Origin: an uncultured Clostridia bacterium
Lineage (GTDB): Bacteria > Bacillota > Clostridia > Christensenellales > Borkfalkiaceae
Assembly: GCA_934271735.1 (NCBI GenBank)
Contig: CAKQSB010000005.1
Coordinates: 62,001 to 126,000, forward strand
DNA: 64,000 nucleotides
Direction of reading: 5' to 3'
Shown: positions 15,911 to 23,632 of the stretch, piece by piece
Layout: each line of letters begins with the position of its first letter
Position numbering within the stretch: the first letter of the stretch is position 1
Translations under genes and position numbers: made by a program
The notes under the pieces: model-generated
What the model saw: only the letters and a program-made list of their open reading frames with translations
Told to the model about the DNA's origin: nothing
Databases searched by the model: none

Positions 15911-17620
15911 TTATTGTCTTATCCACGTTCCGTAGGAAAGGGTTGCATCCGAAAAATAAGAACCGATTTCATTATGATTTGTGCAATCGTAAATTCTTGC
16001 CCAATTACGAGTACTTCTGTAAGTCTTTTCCGCACTGTTTCTGTTTATCTCGGCATACAAATAATATGTTTCGTTTTTATAACCGTAATGATAAGAAGCG
16101 TCATACGTCGCCGAAGAATACACAAAACCCGTCCACTTATAAGCAATTTTCCATTTTGTCGTTTCGTCGGAATTCCAGATGATATACGCCCCGGAACCGA
16201 TCGCGCTTTCCCCTATACTTTTCAACGAAGCTGGGTTTACGGTAATCGTCGCGCCCGCCGACATTCCGTTAAAACAATATGCGCCTATTTTCTCGCAAAC
16301 GTCCGGAACCGTTATCGCAACGATTTTATCGTTACGGAAGGCCGACTCCCCGAAAGAAACAACGCCTTTACAACCGGTTACGGTCGCAAGACTGCCGCAA
16401 TTAAGGAATGCGTTTGACTCTATTACCGTTACGCTTTCTGGAATATCGACAGTCGTCAAACCGCCACACTCGCTCAGCGCATATTCGCCGATAGTTTTAA
16501 GTTTTGACGGAAGCGTAATACTTTTAAGACCGCCGCAACCCGACAACACGGATTTGCTTAATTTTTCGAGACCCGACGGCAAAATTATGTCAATGAGACC
16601 CGAACAATGATAAAATGCGCTTTCACCTATAACCGTCACGCCGTCGGGGATGTCGATACCGATAAGATTTGCACAATCGTAAAACGCGCTTGCGCCTATT
16701 CTCGTCACGCCGCTCGGTAAAACGACTTTCATTTGAAGATCTTTACAATCCGCAAAGGCATTATCCACGACCGCCGTAACCTTTTTACCGTTATGACTCT
16801 CGGGTATTCTTATTCCTTTCGGCAGTAACGACGCATAATCTTTATTAACCGCAACCGAATATGTATCGTCGCCGAGAAGCGTAAAGACAAAAAAATTGTC
16901 ATCCGTAACACGGATATCGTCGCAAATTTTACATATTCCGCTATCGTAATCATGCCCTGTCGCAGGAATTTCGCTATACGTGGAGTAATCGCAACGAGAG
17001 CATTCGACATATTCCGCCCAACCGATATTTTCACACGTTGCGTTTTGCGCTTCGTGAGTGATTAAATTATGCCCTGCGGCTTTCACTTCTTCGTAAGTAG
17101 TATAATCGCAACGGGTACAAGTTTCATACGCTTTATACCCCGCCGCCGTACACGTCGGCTCTTTCGCGTCATGTTTTACGATATCGTGTCCGAGCGCGGG
17201 AATATTCTCGCTCGCTTTAATCACGGTGCCGCAAACCGAACACTTCTCGCTGTCCGTTACACCGTTTTCGGTACATGTCGCCGGTTTTCCGTTAATTTTG
17301 ATAAAGTTATGATCGGCAAGCTCCCCGCTTTCGAACGTGTACCGCCCCTTTTCTCCGCATTCACATGAAAAATAATATTTGGCAAAATTTTTACATGTTG
17401 CTTTTGCCGCCAAATATGGTTTAGTTGCGACTTGTTTATCGAAAATGTGGGTATGAATGCTATCCGTTTTGCCGTCGGATTGATTTTCACCGCTCTCCGA
17501 CTCTTCGATTCGGGATTCGCCCGCAACGCCGTTGTTATTTTCACTACAACAAGACGTAAACGCAAATACGGTCAATATTGCCACAATAATAGCAATAAAA
17601 AAAATTATAGATTTTCTCAT
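15911..17620 (-). CDS. Secreted lipoprotein with Cys-rich repeats and BspA-type leucine-rich repeats
   Basis: A 569-residue surface protein. The N-terminus is a signal sequence with a lipobox-like FTSC at residues 21-24, so membrane anchoring at Cys24 is likely although F at -3 is unusual. Residues 55-235 hold at least four units of about 45 residues with a CxxC pair and conserved histidine (for example CSVCG, CTRCDYTTYEE, CSRCDYSTYSE, each preceded by GH), which look like small zinc-ribbon modules. Residues 240-475 are LRR_5/BspA repeats (LPSGVTRIGASAFYDCANL type). The last 85 residues are unrelated and tyrosine-rich. BspA-like proteins in gut bacteria and protists are usually adhesins; the ligand here is unknown. 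AAGGAG precedes the ATG. Confidence 0.85.
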   Translation of the reverse strand: MRKSIIFFIAIIVAILTVFAFTSCCSENNNGVAGESRIEESESGENQSDGKTDSIHTHIFDKQVATKPYLAAKATCKNFAKYYFSCECGEKGRYTFESGELADHNFIKINGKPATCTENGVTDSEKCSVCGTVIKASENIPALGHDIVKHDAKEPTCTAAGYKAYETCTRCDYTTYEEVKAAGHNLITHEAQNATCENIGWAEYVECSRCDYSTYSEIPATGHDYDSGICKICDDIRVTDDNFFVFTLLGDDTYSVAVNKDYASLLPKGIRIPESHNGKKVTAVVDNAFADCKDLQMKVVLPSGVTRIGASAFYDCANLIGIDIPDGVTVIGESAFYHCSGLIDIILPSGLEKLSKSVLSGCGGLKSITLPSKLKTIGEYALSECGGLTTVDIPESVTVIESNAFLNCGSLATVTGCKGVVSFGESAFRNDKIVAITVPDVCEKIGAYCFNGMSAGATITVNPASLKSIGESAIGSGAYIIWNSDETTKWKIAYKWTGFVYSSATYDASYHYGYKNETYYLYAEINRNSAEKTYRSTRNWARIYDCTNHNEIGSYFSDATLSYGTWIRQ

Positions 17621-17680
17621 TCCCTTTATCTCCTTTGATATTTATTCTATCTTAAATAATCTATATTCCGTCATTTAATA

Positions 17681-17709
17681 ATTATAATACCAAGATTTTA
17701 TTAAGTCAA
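17681..17709 (-). promoter_or_regulatory. Sigma-A promoter, proximal, for the LRR lipoprotein gene
   Basis: TTGACT (17704-17709) and TATAAT (17681-17686) on the minus strand with a 17-bp spacer, about 60 bases upstream of the start codon at 17620. Confidence 0.75.
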
Positions 17710-17801
17710 ACATTTTCAAACAATCTAAAAATCCCTCTTTTGAAAACACCGCTTCTTTCGCCTGCGGAATCCGTTTTAATATCCCGAAATTTTCATTATT
17801 T

Positions 17802-17830
17802 ATTATATCAGCAAGATATTGCTATGTCAA
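17802..17830 (-). promoter_or_regulatory. Consensus minus-strand promoter carrying an operator in its spacer
   Basis: TTGACA (17825-17830), 17 bases, TATAAT (17802-17807), both perfect. The spacer contains the palindrome at 17810-17823. The transcript would run toward the LRR lipoprotein gene, so this is a second, distal and repressible promoter for it. No ORF starts before that gene. Confidence 0.65.
17810..17823. promoter_or_regulatory. Operator 1 (AGCAA-N4-TTGCT)
   Basis: Perfect 5-4-5 palindrome placed between -35 and -10 of the minus-strand promoter. The same half-sites recur 29 bp away (centre to centre). It is most simply the binding site of the regulator encoded at 17885. Confidence 0.6.
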
Positions 17831-17838
17831 GTATTTTA

Positions 17839-17852
17839 AGCAATATTTTGCT
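17839..17852. promoter_or_regulatory. Operator 2 (AGCAA-N4-TTGCT)
   Basis: Second perfect copy of the palindrome, just upstream of the minus-strand -35 and touching a TAAAAT at 17852-17857 that could be the -10 of the divergent regulator gene. Occupancy would thus repress both directions. Confidence 0.6.
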
Positions 17853-17884
17853 AAAATTAAATTGTGAACAAGCGAGGTAATAAG

Positions 17885-18091
17885 ATGTACGGAAAAGAAA
17901 TAAGAAACGCGAGACTCGCTTTCGGAGCCTCGCAAACTCAGGTTTCCAAAGCCACGGGGCTGCCGCAAAATACGATAAGCTGGATCGAACTTGATAAAGG
18001 AATTCCGAACGTGTGGCAATGCGTTCTGCTTGCCGATTACTACGGAATTACGATAGAAGAACTTATAGGTCACGAAAAAAATGCAGATTAA
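17885..18091 (+). CDS. Small Cro/C1-family DNA-binding regulator
   Basis: A 68-residue protein that is almost entirely a helix-turn-helix domain of the XRE (HTH_3) family: the HTH is SQTQVSKATGLPQNTISWIE followed by DKGIPNVWQCVLLADYYGITIEELI. An upstream GTG at 17864 is in frame, but ATG 17885 has GAGG seven bases before it and is preferred. There is no effector domain, so activity probably depends on concentration or a partner. The tandem operators next to it suggest autoregulation and control of the divergent LRR lipoprotein gene. Confidence 0.85.
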   Translation: MYGKEIRNARLAFGASQTQVSKATGLPQNTISWIELDKGIPNVWQCVLLADYYGITIEELIGHEKNAD

Positions 18092-18122
18092 AAGGCGGAT
18101 TGATTGAAATTCAACCCGCCTT
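18092..18122 (+). terminator. Terminator after the Cro/C1 regulator
   Basis: AAGGCGG pairs with CCGCCTT directly after the stop codon, followed by a weak T-rich tract (ATGTTTTA). Confidence 0.6.
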
Positions 18123-18161
18123 ATGTTTTACCGGATTTCACATTTTACCGAAGTCAAATGA

Positions 18162-18262
18162 GAAATAATTTCCCACTTTTAAAAATTAAAATGTGAAATT
18201 TTTTCTCATTAAAACGTAAATTTATGAGAAATATTTTCTCAAAGACTTGCATTTTTGAGAGA
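18162..18262. repeat. Cluster of TGAGAAA/TTTCTCA half-sites
   Basis: Within 100 non-coding bases the hexamer GAGAAA or its complement occurs at least four times. One instance (18225-18241) is a perfect 7-3-7 palindrome, TGAGAAA-TAT-TTTCTCA; another pair can fold AATGAGAAA against TTTCTCATT. The region is the 3' side of two converging genes and holds no ORF. Confidence 0.5.
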
Positions 18263-18284
18263 AAATTTAAGAAGATGAGCTTAC

Positions 18285-18315
18285 AAAAAAGCGGCGGGGA
18301 AACCCGCCGTTTTTT
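18285..18315. terminator. Bidirectional terminator between the regulator and pfkB-like gene
   Basis: GCGGCGGG/CCCGCCG stem with a GAAA loop, flanked by six As and six Ts, so it can act on both converging transcripts. Confidence 0.85.
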
Positions 18316-18354
18316 AAAATTTTCAAATGTTTGTATTTTTTAGATTTCTTATTT

Positions 18355-19281
18355 TCAACGCAATCTTTCGACTTTGATTTTGTCGTAAATTTCTATAAAT
18401 TTATCTCTGTAAAAAAGATTTGTTCCCGGGGTCATAACCGAAGCCGTTCCCGCCGCCACCGCGCATTTTAAAACCTCTTCGTAAGGCGCGTTCTGTTCGA
18501 TCATTACCGCCGCCGCGGCAACCATTCCGTCGCCCGCGCCGACCGTACTGTTTACGGCAACCGTCGCGCTTTTGCAGAAATACGCCTTGTCGCCGTCGGT
18601 TAAAATCGCGCCTTTTCTGCCGAGCGAAAGCATAACGTTTTCCGCGCCCGCTTCGACAAGCCTTTCGCAACCCGTAACCATTTCGTCGAGCGAATCGTAA
18701 TGCTCGCCCGTCATTTCGCGAAGTTCCTCGAGATTCGGTTTGACGAGATACGCGCCGTTTCGTAAGCCTGCGATCATTTTGTTTCCGCCCGTGTCGAGAA
18801 TTATTTTAGCCGTTTTGGGAATTACGGATGAAAGCTTGAGATAATAATCGTCTTCTACTCCGCCCGGGAGCGAACCGCTCATAACGACTACGTTCGCGGA
18901 TTTGGAAAGTTCGCCGACAAGCGAGATAAGTTCCGCCTGATTTTCAAGCGAAACGTTCTCGCCCTTATCGTTAATTTCGGTCATCATCGACTTTTTGTCT
19001 ACTATTTTATAATTAGTTCTCGCCGAGCCTTTGTTCCACACGAACGTGTTTTTCACGCCCTCGTCATCGAGAGTGTGGACGAACATTTTTCCGTTGTCAT
19101 CGAACATAAAACCCGTTGCGAAACTGTCTCCGCCGAGCCTCGAAACGCCTATAGCGACGTTCAGGGCTTTGCCGGAATATGTAATTATTTTATTTTCTAT
19201 CCTGTTCAGTCCGCCGAGCTTGAGCGCGCCGAGTTCGATCGTGCAATCCACGCAAGGGTTGGGACATACCGATAATATCAT
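18355..19281 (-). CDS. PfkB-family sugar kinase (1-phosphofructokinase or tagatose-6-phosphate kinase)
   Basis: Phosphorylates a sugar phosphate with ATP; the FruK/LacC branch is indicated by the N-terminus MILSVCPNPCVDCTIELG and the ALNVAIGVSRLGG substrate motif. The GAGDG anion hole with catalytic Asp is at about residues 250-254. The frame stays open to 19326, but ATG 19281 has AGGAG six bases upstream and fits the family start, giving 308 residues. No PTS gene or DeoR regulator is adjacent, so fructose-1-phosphate versus tagatose-6-phosphate cannot be decided. Confidence 0.85.
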   Translation of the reverse strand: MILSVCPNPCVDCTIELGALKLGGLNRIENKIITYSGKALNVAIGVSRLGGDSFATGFMFDDNGKMFVHTLDDEGVKNTFVWNKGSARTNYKIVDKKSMMTEINDKGENVSLENQAELISLVGELSKSANVVVMSGSLPGGVEDDYYLKLSSVIPKTAKIILDTGGNKMIAGLRNGAYLVKPNLEELREMTGEHYDSLDEMVTGCERLVEAGAENVMLSLGRKGAILTDGDKAYFCKSATVAVNSTVGAGDGMVAAAAVMIEQNAPYEEVLKCAVAAGTASVMTPGTNLFYRDKFIEIYDKIKVERLR

Positions 19282-19341
19282 TAAAAACTCCTGTTTACGG
19301 ACGCTCTGAAATTGCGCCCGAACCAAAATTGAGGCTCACAT

Positions 19342-19372
19342 AAAACCTGAACCGAGAACGATTCAGGTTTTT
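19342..19372. terminator. Hairpin between pfkB-like gene and element X
   Basis: AAACCTGAA/TTCAGGTTT, nine pairs, with A- and T-runs on either side. On the minus strand it would end transcripts coming from the EF-G paralogue and its flanking repeat before they reach the kinase gene. Confidence 0.6.
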
Positions 19373-19385
19373 GCGATTTCTTATG

Positions 19386-19964
19386 TTCAGCCGCAGGCGA
19401 TTGCGTTCAAACTCGGTCTCGCATTGTGTTTTTGGCTAATACATCGTTGCGTTCGCGTGTTATACGCAAAGTATTAACGCGCTCACGCGCCTTGTCTTAG
19501 CCTAAAAACGCAAGGCAAGACTTGTAGCCGAGAAGAACCTCTGATAAACTCGCCTTGAAGCCGTCTTTTCTATGCTTTACGGCAAATCCGCCCTCGTAGT
19601 ATTTGTATACAACTTCTGTCGCCTTCGCCATAAATCATTAGAAAATACGGCTTCAAGGTTGCCCTATATATTAAGTCATCGATACCGCAAATTTTCAGGC
19701 GCGCCTTGCGATTAAGGCAAGGCGTTTCCGCGGGTTAGTATACAAATACAAGCCGTGGAAAGAACGAAGAATTAAGCGTAAGGCACGCCTGAAAATCGAG
19801 TTTAGCAGGGGTTCTTCTCGACTATCAACCAAAACGCCGAGATTTTCGATGATTTTTGGTGAAGGCGAACGCAGATGTACTTGCCGTACTTCAAGTGAGA
19901 ATTTGACAAAAAGCGCGAAAATTGCGACGTTTTGGCGGATTCGAACGCAATCTCCTGTGGCTAA
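19386..19964. mobile_element. Foldback element X, copy A, split by element Y
   Basis: A non-coding element whose ends are imperfect inverted repeats (left AGCCGCAGGCGATTGCGTTC; right, reverse-complemented, AGCCACAGGAGATTGCGTTC). Without the 300-bp insert its length is about 279 bp and it matches copy B at 50906. Internal arms (CATCGTTGCGTTCGC against GCGAACGCAGATG) also pair. The right end supplies the TAG stop of the EF-G paralogue. A short + strand ORF around 19849 recurs in copy B but shows only the shared DNA, not a protein family that I recognise. It could be a MITE-like non-autonomous element; no transposase is present. Confidence 0.7.
19525..19824. mobile_element. Foldback element Y, copy A (nested in X)
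   Basis: Exactly 300 bp, aligning without gaps at its ends to copy B at 51300. Three helices are visible: the outer arms (25 of 28 pairs); an inner hairpin CCTTGAAGCCGT/ACGGCTTCAAGG; and ATTTTCAGGCG/CGCCTGAAAAT extended by TTAAG. GTATTTGTATAC and its complement link the two halves. It interrupts X between CTTG and the AACCAAAACG segment. There is no coding capacity. Either a MITE-like element or a mobile structured RNA. Confidence 0.7.
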
Positions 19965-22015
19965 GCCTCTTTCTTCCTTTCGGCGATTACTTTCTCCTGA
20001 ATGTTCGGAGGAAGTTCTTCGTAGCGTTCGAAAGAGGTCGTGTAACTTCCTCTGCCCTGAGTCATACTGCGAAGCTCAGTCGCGTATTTGAGAATTTCGG
20101 CTTGCGGAGCTTCTGCCACGATAACGGCTTTGCCGTCCACGGTGTCCGTTCCGAGAATACGCCCTCTGCGCTTATTCATATCGCCCATAATATCGCCCAT
20201 ATAGTTATCGGGAACGGTTATTTCCATTCTCATAACGGGTTCGAGTATGCACGGCGAAGCTTTTTTCATCCCGTCCTGATAAGCAAGCTTAGCAGCGGAA
20301 ACGAACGCGACTTCCTTACTGTCTACGGGGTGCGAACTGCCGTCGAAAAGCGTGCATTTGAGATTTACGACGGGATAGCCAGCCAGAACGCCCTCTTTAA
20401 CGGCTTCTCTCAAGCCCTTATCGACCGCGGGAATAAACTGTTTGGGAACAACGCCGCCTACGACCGCGTCGATGAACTCGTATTCGCCGTCCTGCGCGCC
20501 GGGTTCGAAACGAACTTTGCAATGTCCGTACTGTCCCGCTCCGCCGGACTGTTTTTTATGTTTTCCTTCGCCTTCGGCGGATTTTCTTATCGTTTCTCTG
20601 TAAGCGACCTTAGGCTCGGACAAAACGGCGTCCGCGCCGAATTTGGTTTTCAATTTTTTGCAAATAACCGCAAGATGCGTATCACCCACGCCTATAAGGA
20701 GCATTTCGCCCGTGTCGGGGTTCTTTTCCACCTTAAAGGACGTATCTTCTTCCTGAAGTCTGCGAAGTCCCGCGAAAACCTTGTCCTCGTCGCCTTTCTT
20801 CGCCGCACCTACGCACATCGCGTATTCCGCCGCGGGCATCTCTACGGGCGGAAGAGTTATCTTTTCGCCGACGTAAAGGGTATCGCCCGTCTGAACGTCG
20901 TTAAGTTTTGCAAACGCGCCGATATCGCCCGCGGGCATTTCGTCCGCGGCAAGCTGTTTTTTACCCATAACGTGATAAATCGCGCTTACTTTTTCCGTTG
21001 CGTCCGTTCTCGAATCGGTGAGCGAATCGCCGGGCTTTATCGTGCCTCTTAAAACTCTGAAAATGTTCATTTTTCCGACAAACGGATCGACGATCGTTTT
21101 AAACACTCTCACAAGCGTTTTTCCGTTCGGATCGGCGGTTATTTCCACCTTTTTGCCGTTCTCCTCGCCGACAAACGGAACTCTGTCCTGCGGGCTTACG
21201 AACGTGGAAACCATTTTATCCATAAGGTTGAATATACCTTGATTTTTAAGCGCGCTTCCGCCGAGTACGGTTATAGTCGTGCAGGCTTTAACGCCGAGCT
21301 TAACGCCCCTTTCGATTTCATCGCCGGAAAGATCGCCCTCGGCAAAGAATTTATCCAAAAGTTCCTCGTCGTTTTCGGCAGCCGCCTCGCAAAGGTCCTG
21401 ACGCGCCTCTTCGTAAGCCGCTTTCAGGTTATCGGGGATAGGATGTTCGTTGCGTTCCCAGTCGCGAAGTACGCCGTAAGCAACCTTGACGAAACCTTTC
21501 ATTTTTTCGTCAACCATATTCGGGATAATCATCGGCGCGATTTTGTTGCCGTATTTTGCCTTTATCGCCGCAACCGTTTTAATAAAATTCGCGTTGTCTT
21601 TATCGAGACCGTTTATAAACAAAAGGGAAGGTATTCTATGTAAGAGACAATACTCTATAGCCTTTTCCGTTCCGACCGTGAGCGTTCCGCCCGCGCCCGT
21701 TACGATAATCGCGTTGTCGACAGCCGAAAGAGCCTGATTGAATTCGCCCTCGTAATCGAAAAACCCGGGTACGTCTATAAGATTGAATACAACGTGCCGA
21801 TTTTTTCTGTCGGTATATTCGCACCTCGAAACGGATAAACTTATCGACGTTTTTCTGGCTATTTCCTCGGCGTCGAAATCGCTGACGGTATTGCCGTCGT
21901 CGACCCTGCCCTGCCTGTCAATCGCCCCCGCGTTGAAAAGTATTGCTTCGACGAGGGTTGTTTTACCCTCGCCGCTGTGACCGATGACAGCCACGTTTCT
22001 GATTGTTCCTTCCAT
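19961..22015 (-). CDS. Elongation factor G paralogue (EF-G-like GTPase)
   Basis: A translational GTPase of 684 residues with the five EF-G domains. G1 is GHSGEGKTT, G3 is DVPGF; G4 is NGLDKDN instead of the NKMD of canonical EF-G, typical of the second EF-G-like family (often named fusA2) in Clostridia, whose function is unsettled. Domain IV and V regions are complete. It stands alone, not in a str operon, supporting a paralogue rather than the housekeeping EF-G. The TAG stop lies inside the end of element X. AGGA lies eight bases before the ATG. Confidence 0.9.
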   Translation of the reverse strand: MEGTIRNVAVIGHSGEGKTTLVEAILFNAGAIDRQGRVDDGNTVSDFDAEEIARKTSISLSVSRCEYTDRKNRHVVFNLIDVPGFFDYEGEFNQALSAVDNAIIVTGAGGTLTVGTEKAIEYCLLHRIPSLLFINGLDKDNANFIKTVAAIKAKYGNKIAPMIIPNMVDEKMKGFVKVAYGVLRDWERNEHPIPDNLKAAYEEARQDLCEAAAENDEELLDKFFAEGDLSGDEIERGVKLGVKACTTITVLGGSALKNQGIFNLMDKMVSTFVSPQDRVPFVGEENGKKVEITADPNGKTLVRVFKTIVDPFVGKMNIFRVLRGTIKPGDSLTDSRTDATEKVSAIYHVMGKKQLAADEMPAGDIGAFAKLNDVQTGDTLYVGEKITLPPVEMPAAEYAMCVGAAKKGDEDKVFAGLRRLQEEDTSFKVEKNPDTGEMLLIGVGDTHLAVICKKLKTKFGADAVLSEPKVAYRETIRKSAEGEGKHKKQSGGAGQYGHCKVRFEPGAQDGEYEFIDAVVGGVVPKQFIPAVDKGLREAVKEGVLAGYPVVNLKCTLFDGSSHPVDSKEVAFVSAAKLAYQDGMKKASPCILEPVMRMEITVPDNYMGDIMGDMNKRRGRILGTDTVDGKAVIVAEAPQAEILKYATELRSMTQGRGSYTTSFERYEELPPNIQEKVIAERKKEA

Positions 22016-22114
22016 AAAATTTTCCTGCCTTATCTTATAATATGCTCCGAAAAACCAAACGGATTTTAGTCCTTTTGATTACCCCCTCGGGGTTCCCTTC
22101 CGGAACTCCCGTAC

Positions 22115-22143
22115 ATTATACAACACATTTTTCGCAATTTCAA
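22115..22143 (-). promoter_or_regulatory. Sigma-A promoter of the EF-G paralogue
   Basis: TTGAAA (22138-22143), 17 bases, TATAAT (22115-22120) on the minus strand, leaving a leader of about 90 nt with a G/C-rich foldable segment. Confidence 0.7.
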
Positions 22144-22221
22144 TAGGAAACCGAAAATTTTTACCGTTTTTTTACAAAACGAACGGTCCATCGGTTTATA
22201 TAAGCAAAAATCGGCAAAAAA

Positions 22222-23091
22222 TCAATTGAAAATATCCCCCGCTTCAAGTTTCGGCTGCAAAGCGATATTGATTGCGGAAGATATAACCGAGGCGCACTCG
22301 CCTAAAATCGCGTCCACGTCGCGGTAAGTGACAAACATATCTTCTTCGGGCGAAACGGGATCGAAACCGCCTTTTCCGCCCGAAACGTCGTACATAAGCC
22401 GGCGAGCCGAAACAACGAACGGAACGCCCACCGCGATGACGGGAACGCCGAGAGACTCCTTATCCAGCCTGTTTTCGTTGGGTTTGCCCGCGCCGCTCCC
22501 CGCCCTTATCCCGCAGGACGAAACCTGATAGCACCTGCCTATTCTGTCCGTTCTGAACGCGCAAAGGGAATCCACGGGGATAACGAGATCGGGGCGGACA
22601 ACGCTCACGAGACCTTTCGCGACCTCGAAACTGTCTATCCCCGTAACGCCCGCAACGCCGACCGAATACGCGCTCACTTCTCTCATTTTCTCCGATTTTA
22701 ACGATTTTCTCGTGGTTAAAATGCCTTCCGTAACCCGTTTTCCGAGCGCGTCCGCCGTCATATAGCCGTTTCCGAGTCCTAAAACGAGAACGGAAAAATC
22801 GCCGCCAAGTCCGGCAAAGTTTATCGCGTCCGAAATCCCTTTGGCGAGACATCTCCCGAAATAAATTTTTTCGTCGTCGCTTTCGGGATAGACGTTTTTC
22901 CTCGTTAAAGTTACGTATTTCCCGCATTTCAAGCCCGTCTTATCCTCTTCGGCTTTGCTCCGCACGGCAAAAGATTCTCTCTTCACGCCGTACTTCCCGC
23001 TCACGTTTTCGGTTTCGATTTTGCCCGATAACCCTTCGAATTCCGCCATATCCACGGCAAGATCGCATCTTATCTTTTTTCTGTCGACCAT
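22222..23091 (-). CDS. gpr: Spore germination protease GPR
   Basis: GPR is the aspartate-type (A25) endoprotease that degrades small acid-soluble proteins when spores germinate. The 289-residue protein begins with the pro-region and has LVLGLGNGYMTADALGKRV, RPDLVIPVDSLCAFRTDRIGR and the C-terminal VIAVGVPFVVSARRLMYDV blocks of the family. It is somewhat shorter than Bacillus GPR (about 370). Genes upstream and downstream are not sporulation genes. In known species it is transcribed by forespore sigma factors; I found no convincing sigma-G box. Confidence 0.9.
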   Translation of the reverse strand: MVDRKKIRCDLAVDMAEFEGLSGKIETENVSGKYGVKRESFAVRSKAEEDKTGLKCGKYVTLTRKNVYPESDDEKIYFGRCLAKGISDAINFAGLGGDFSVLVLGLGNGYMTADALGKRVTEGILTTRKSLKSEKMREVSAYSVGVAGVTGIDSFEVAKGLVSVVRPDLVIPVDSLCAFRTDRIGRCYQVSSCGIRAGSGAGKPNENRLDKESLGVPVIAVGVPFVVSARRLMYDVSGGKGGFDPVSPEEDMFVTYRDVDAILGECASVISSAINIALQPKLEAGDIFN

Positions 23092-23148
23092 TTTTACCCC
23101 GAAATAAGATTTTTTTAAAGATTATTTCCAAAATGTGTCGAAATATTC

Positions 23149-23177
23149 TTGTCAAACGTTTTTTTTTGTGATAGAAT
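23149..23177 (+). promoter_or_regulatory. Sigma-A promoter of rpsT
   Basis: TTGTCA (23149-23154), 17-bp T-rich spacer, TAGAAT (23172-23177), about 40 bases before the GTG start. Confidence 0.75.
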
Positions 23178-23219
23178 AGGAGTACTGTAAAATTGAAACG
23201 TATCAAAGGAGAAAATAAA

Positions 23220-23486
23220 GTGCCTAATATTAAGTCCGCTAAAAAGCGTGTTCTTGTAAACGCAAAGAAGAATGCCGTAAATAAGGATAACAAGTCCGAG
23301 GTTAAGTCGGCTATCAAAAAGCTTAACGCCGTTATCGAAGCAGGAAATTACGACGAAGCTATGAAACTTTATCCGGAAACCGCTTCCGTTATCGACGCTT
23401 CCGTTTCCAAGGGAGTTTACCACAAAAACACTGCGGCGAACAAGAAATCCGGTCTCAGAAAGAGAATCAACGCCCTTAAAGCGTAA
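23220..23486 (+). CDS. rpsT: 30S ribosomal protein S20
   Basis: S20 binds the 5' and 3' minor domains of 16S rRNA. An upstream in-frame ATG at 23193 has no SD. The GTG at 23220 follows AAAGGAG and gives the family N-terminus (M)PNIKSAKKRVLVNAKKN and an 88-residue protein, the normal length. It is monocistronic, between its own promoter and terminator, and next to gpr as in many Clostridia. Confidence 0.95.
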   Translation: MPNIKSAKKRVLVNAKKNAVNKDNKSEVKSAIKKLNAVIEAGNYDEAMKLYPETASVIDASVSKGVYHKNTAANKKSGLRKRINALKA

Positions 23487-23515
23487 AAATTTCGTTTCAC
23501 CGATAATTTTATTCA

Positions 23516-23545
23516 CCCACGCAGCATATGCGTGGGGATTTTTTG
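23516..23545 (+). terminator. Terminator of rpsT
   Basis: CCCACGCA/TGCGTGGG stem with a short loop followed by ATTTTTT, about 30 bases after the rpsT stop. Confidence 0.85.
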
Positions 23546-23632
23546 TACACAGAATTACTGCCGGATAATAAATTTATACCGCGCAGACAATATATTACAT
23601 AAAAAAAGACGATTACCGTATACTTTTCGTAT

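Noticed and set aside
19935..19965. tRNA-like T-arm (GTTCGAATCC) at the end of element X on the minus strand
   Set aside because: Present only in copy A; copy B has a changed sequence and neither has an acceptor or anticodon stem.
19849..20091. Short ORF in element X (and its twin at 51041-51250) as a conserved small protein
   Set aside because: Similarity is explained by DNA homology of the element; the C-terminal parts diverge where the element ends, and there is no SD.
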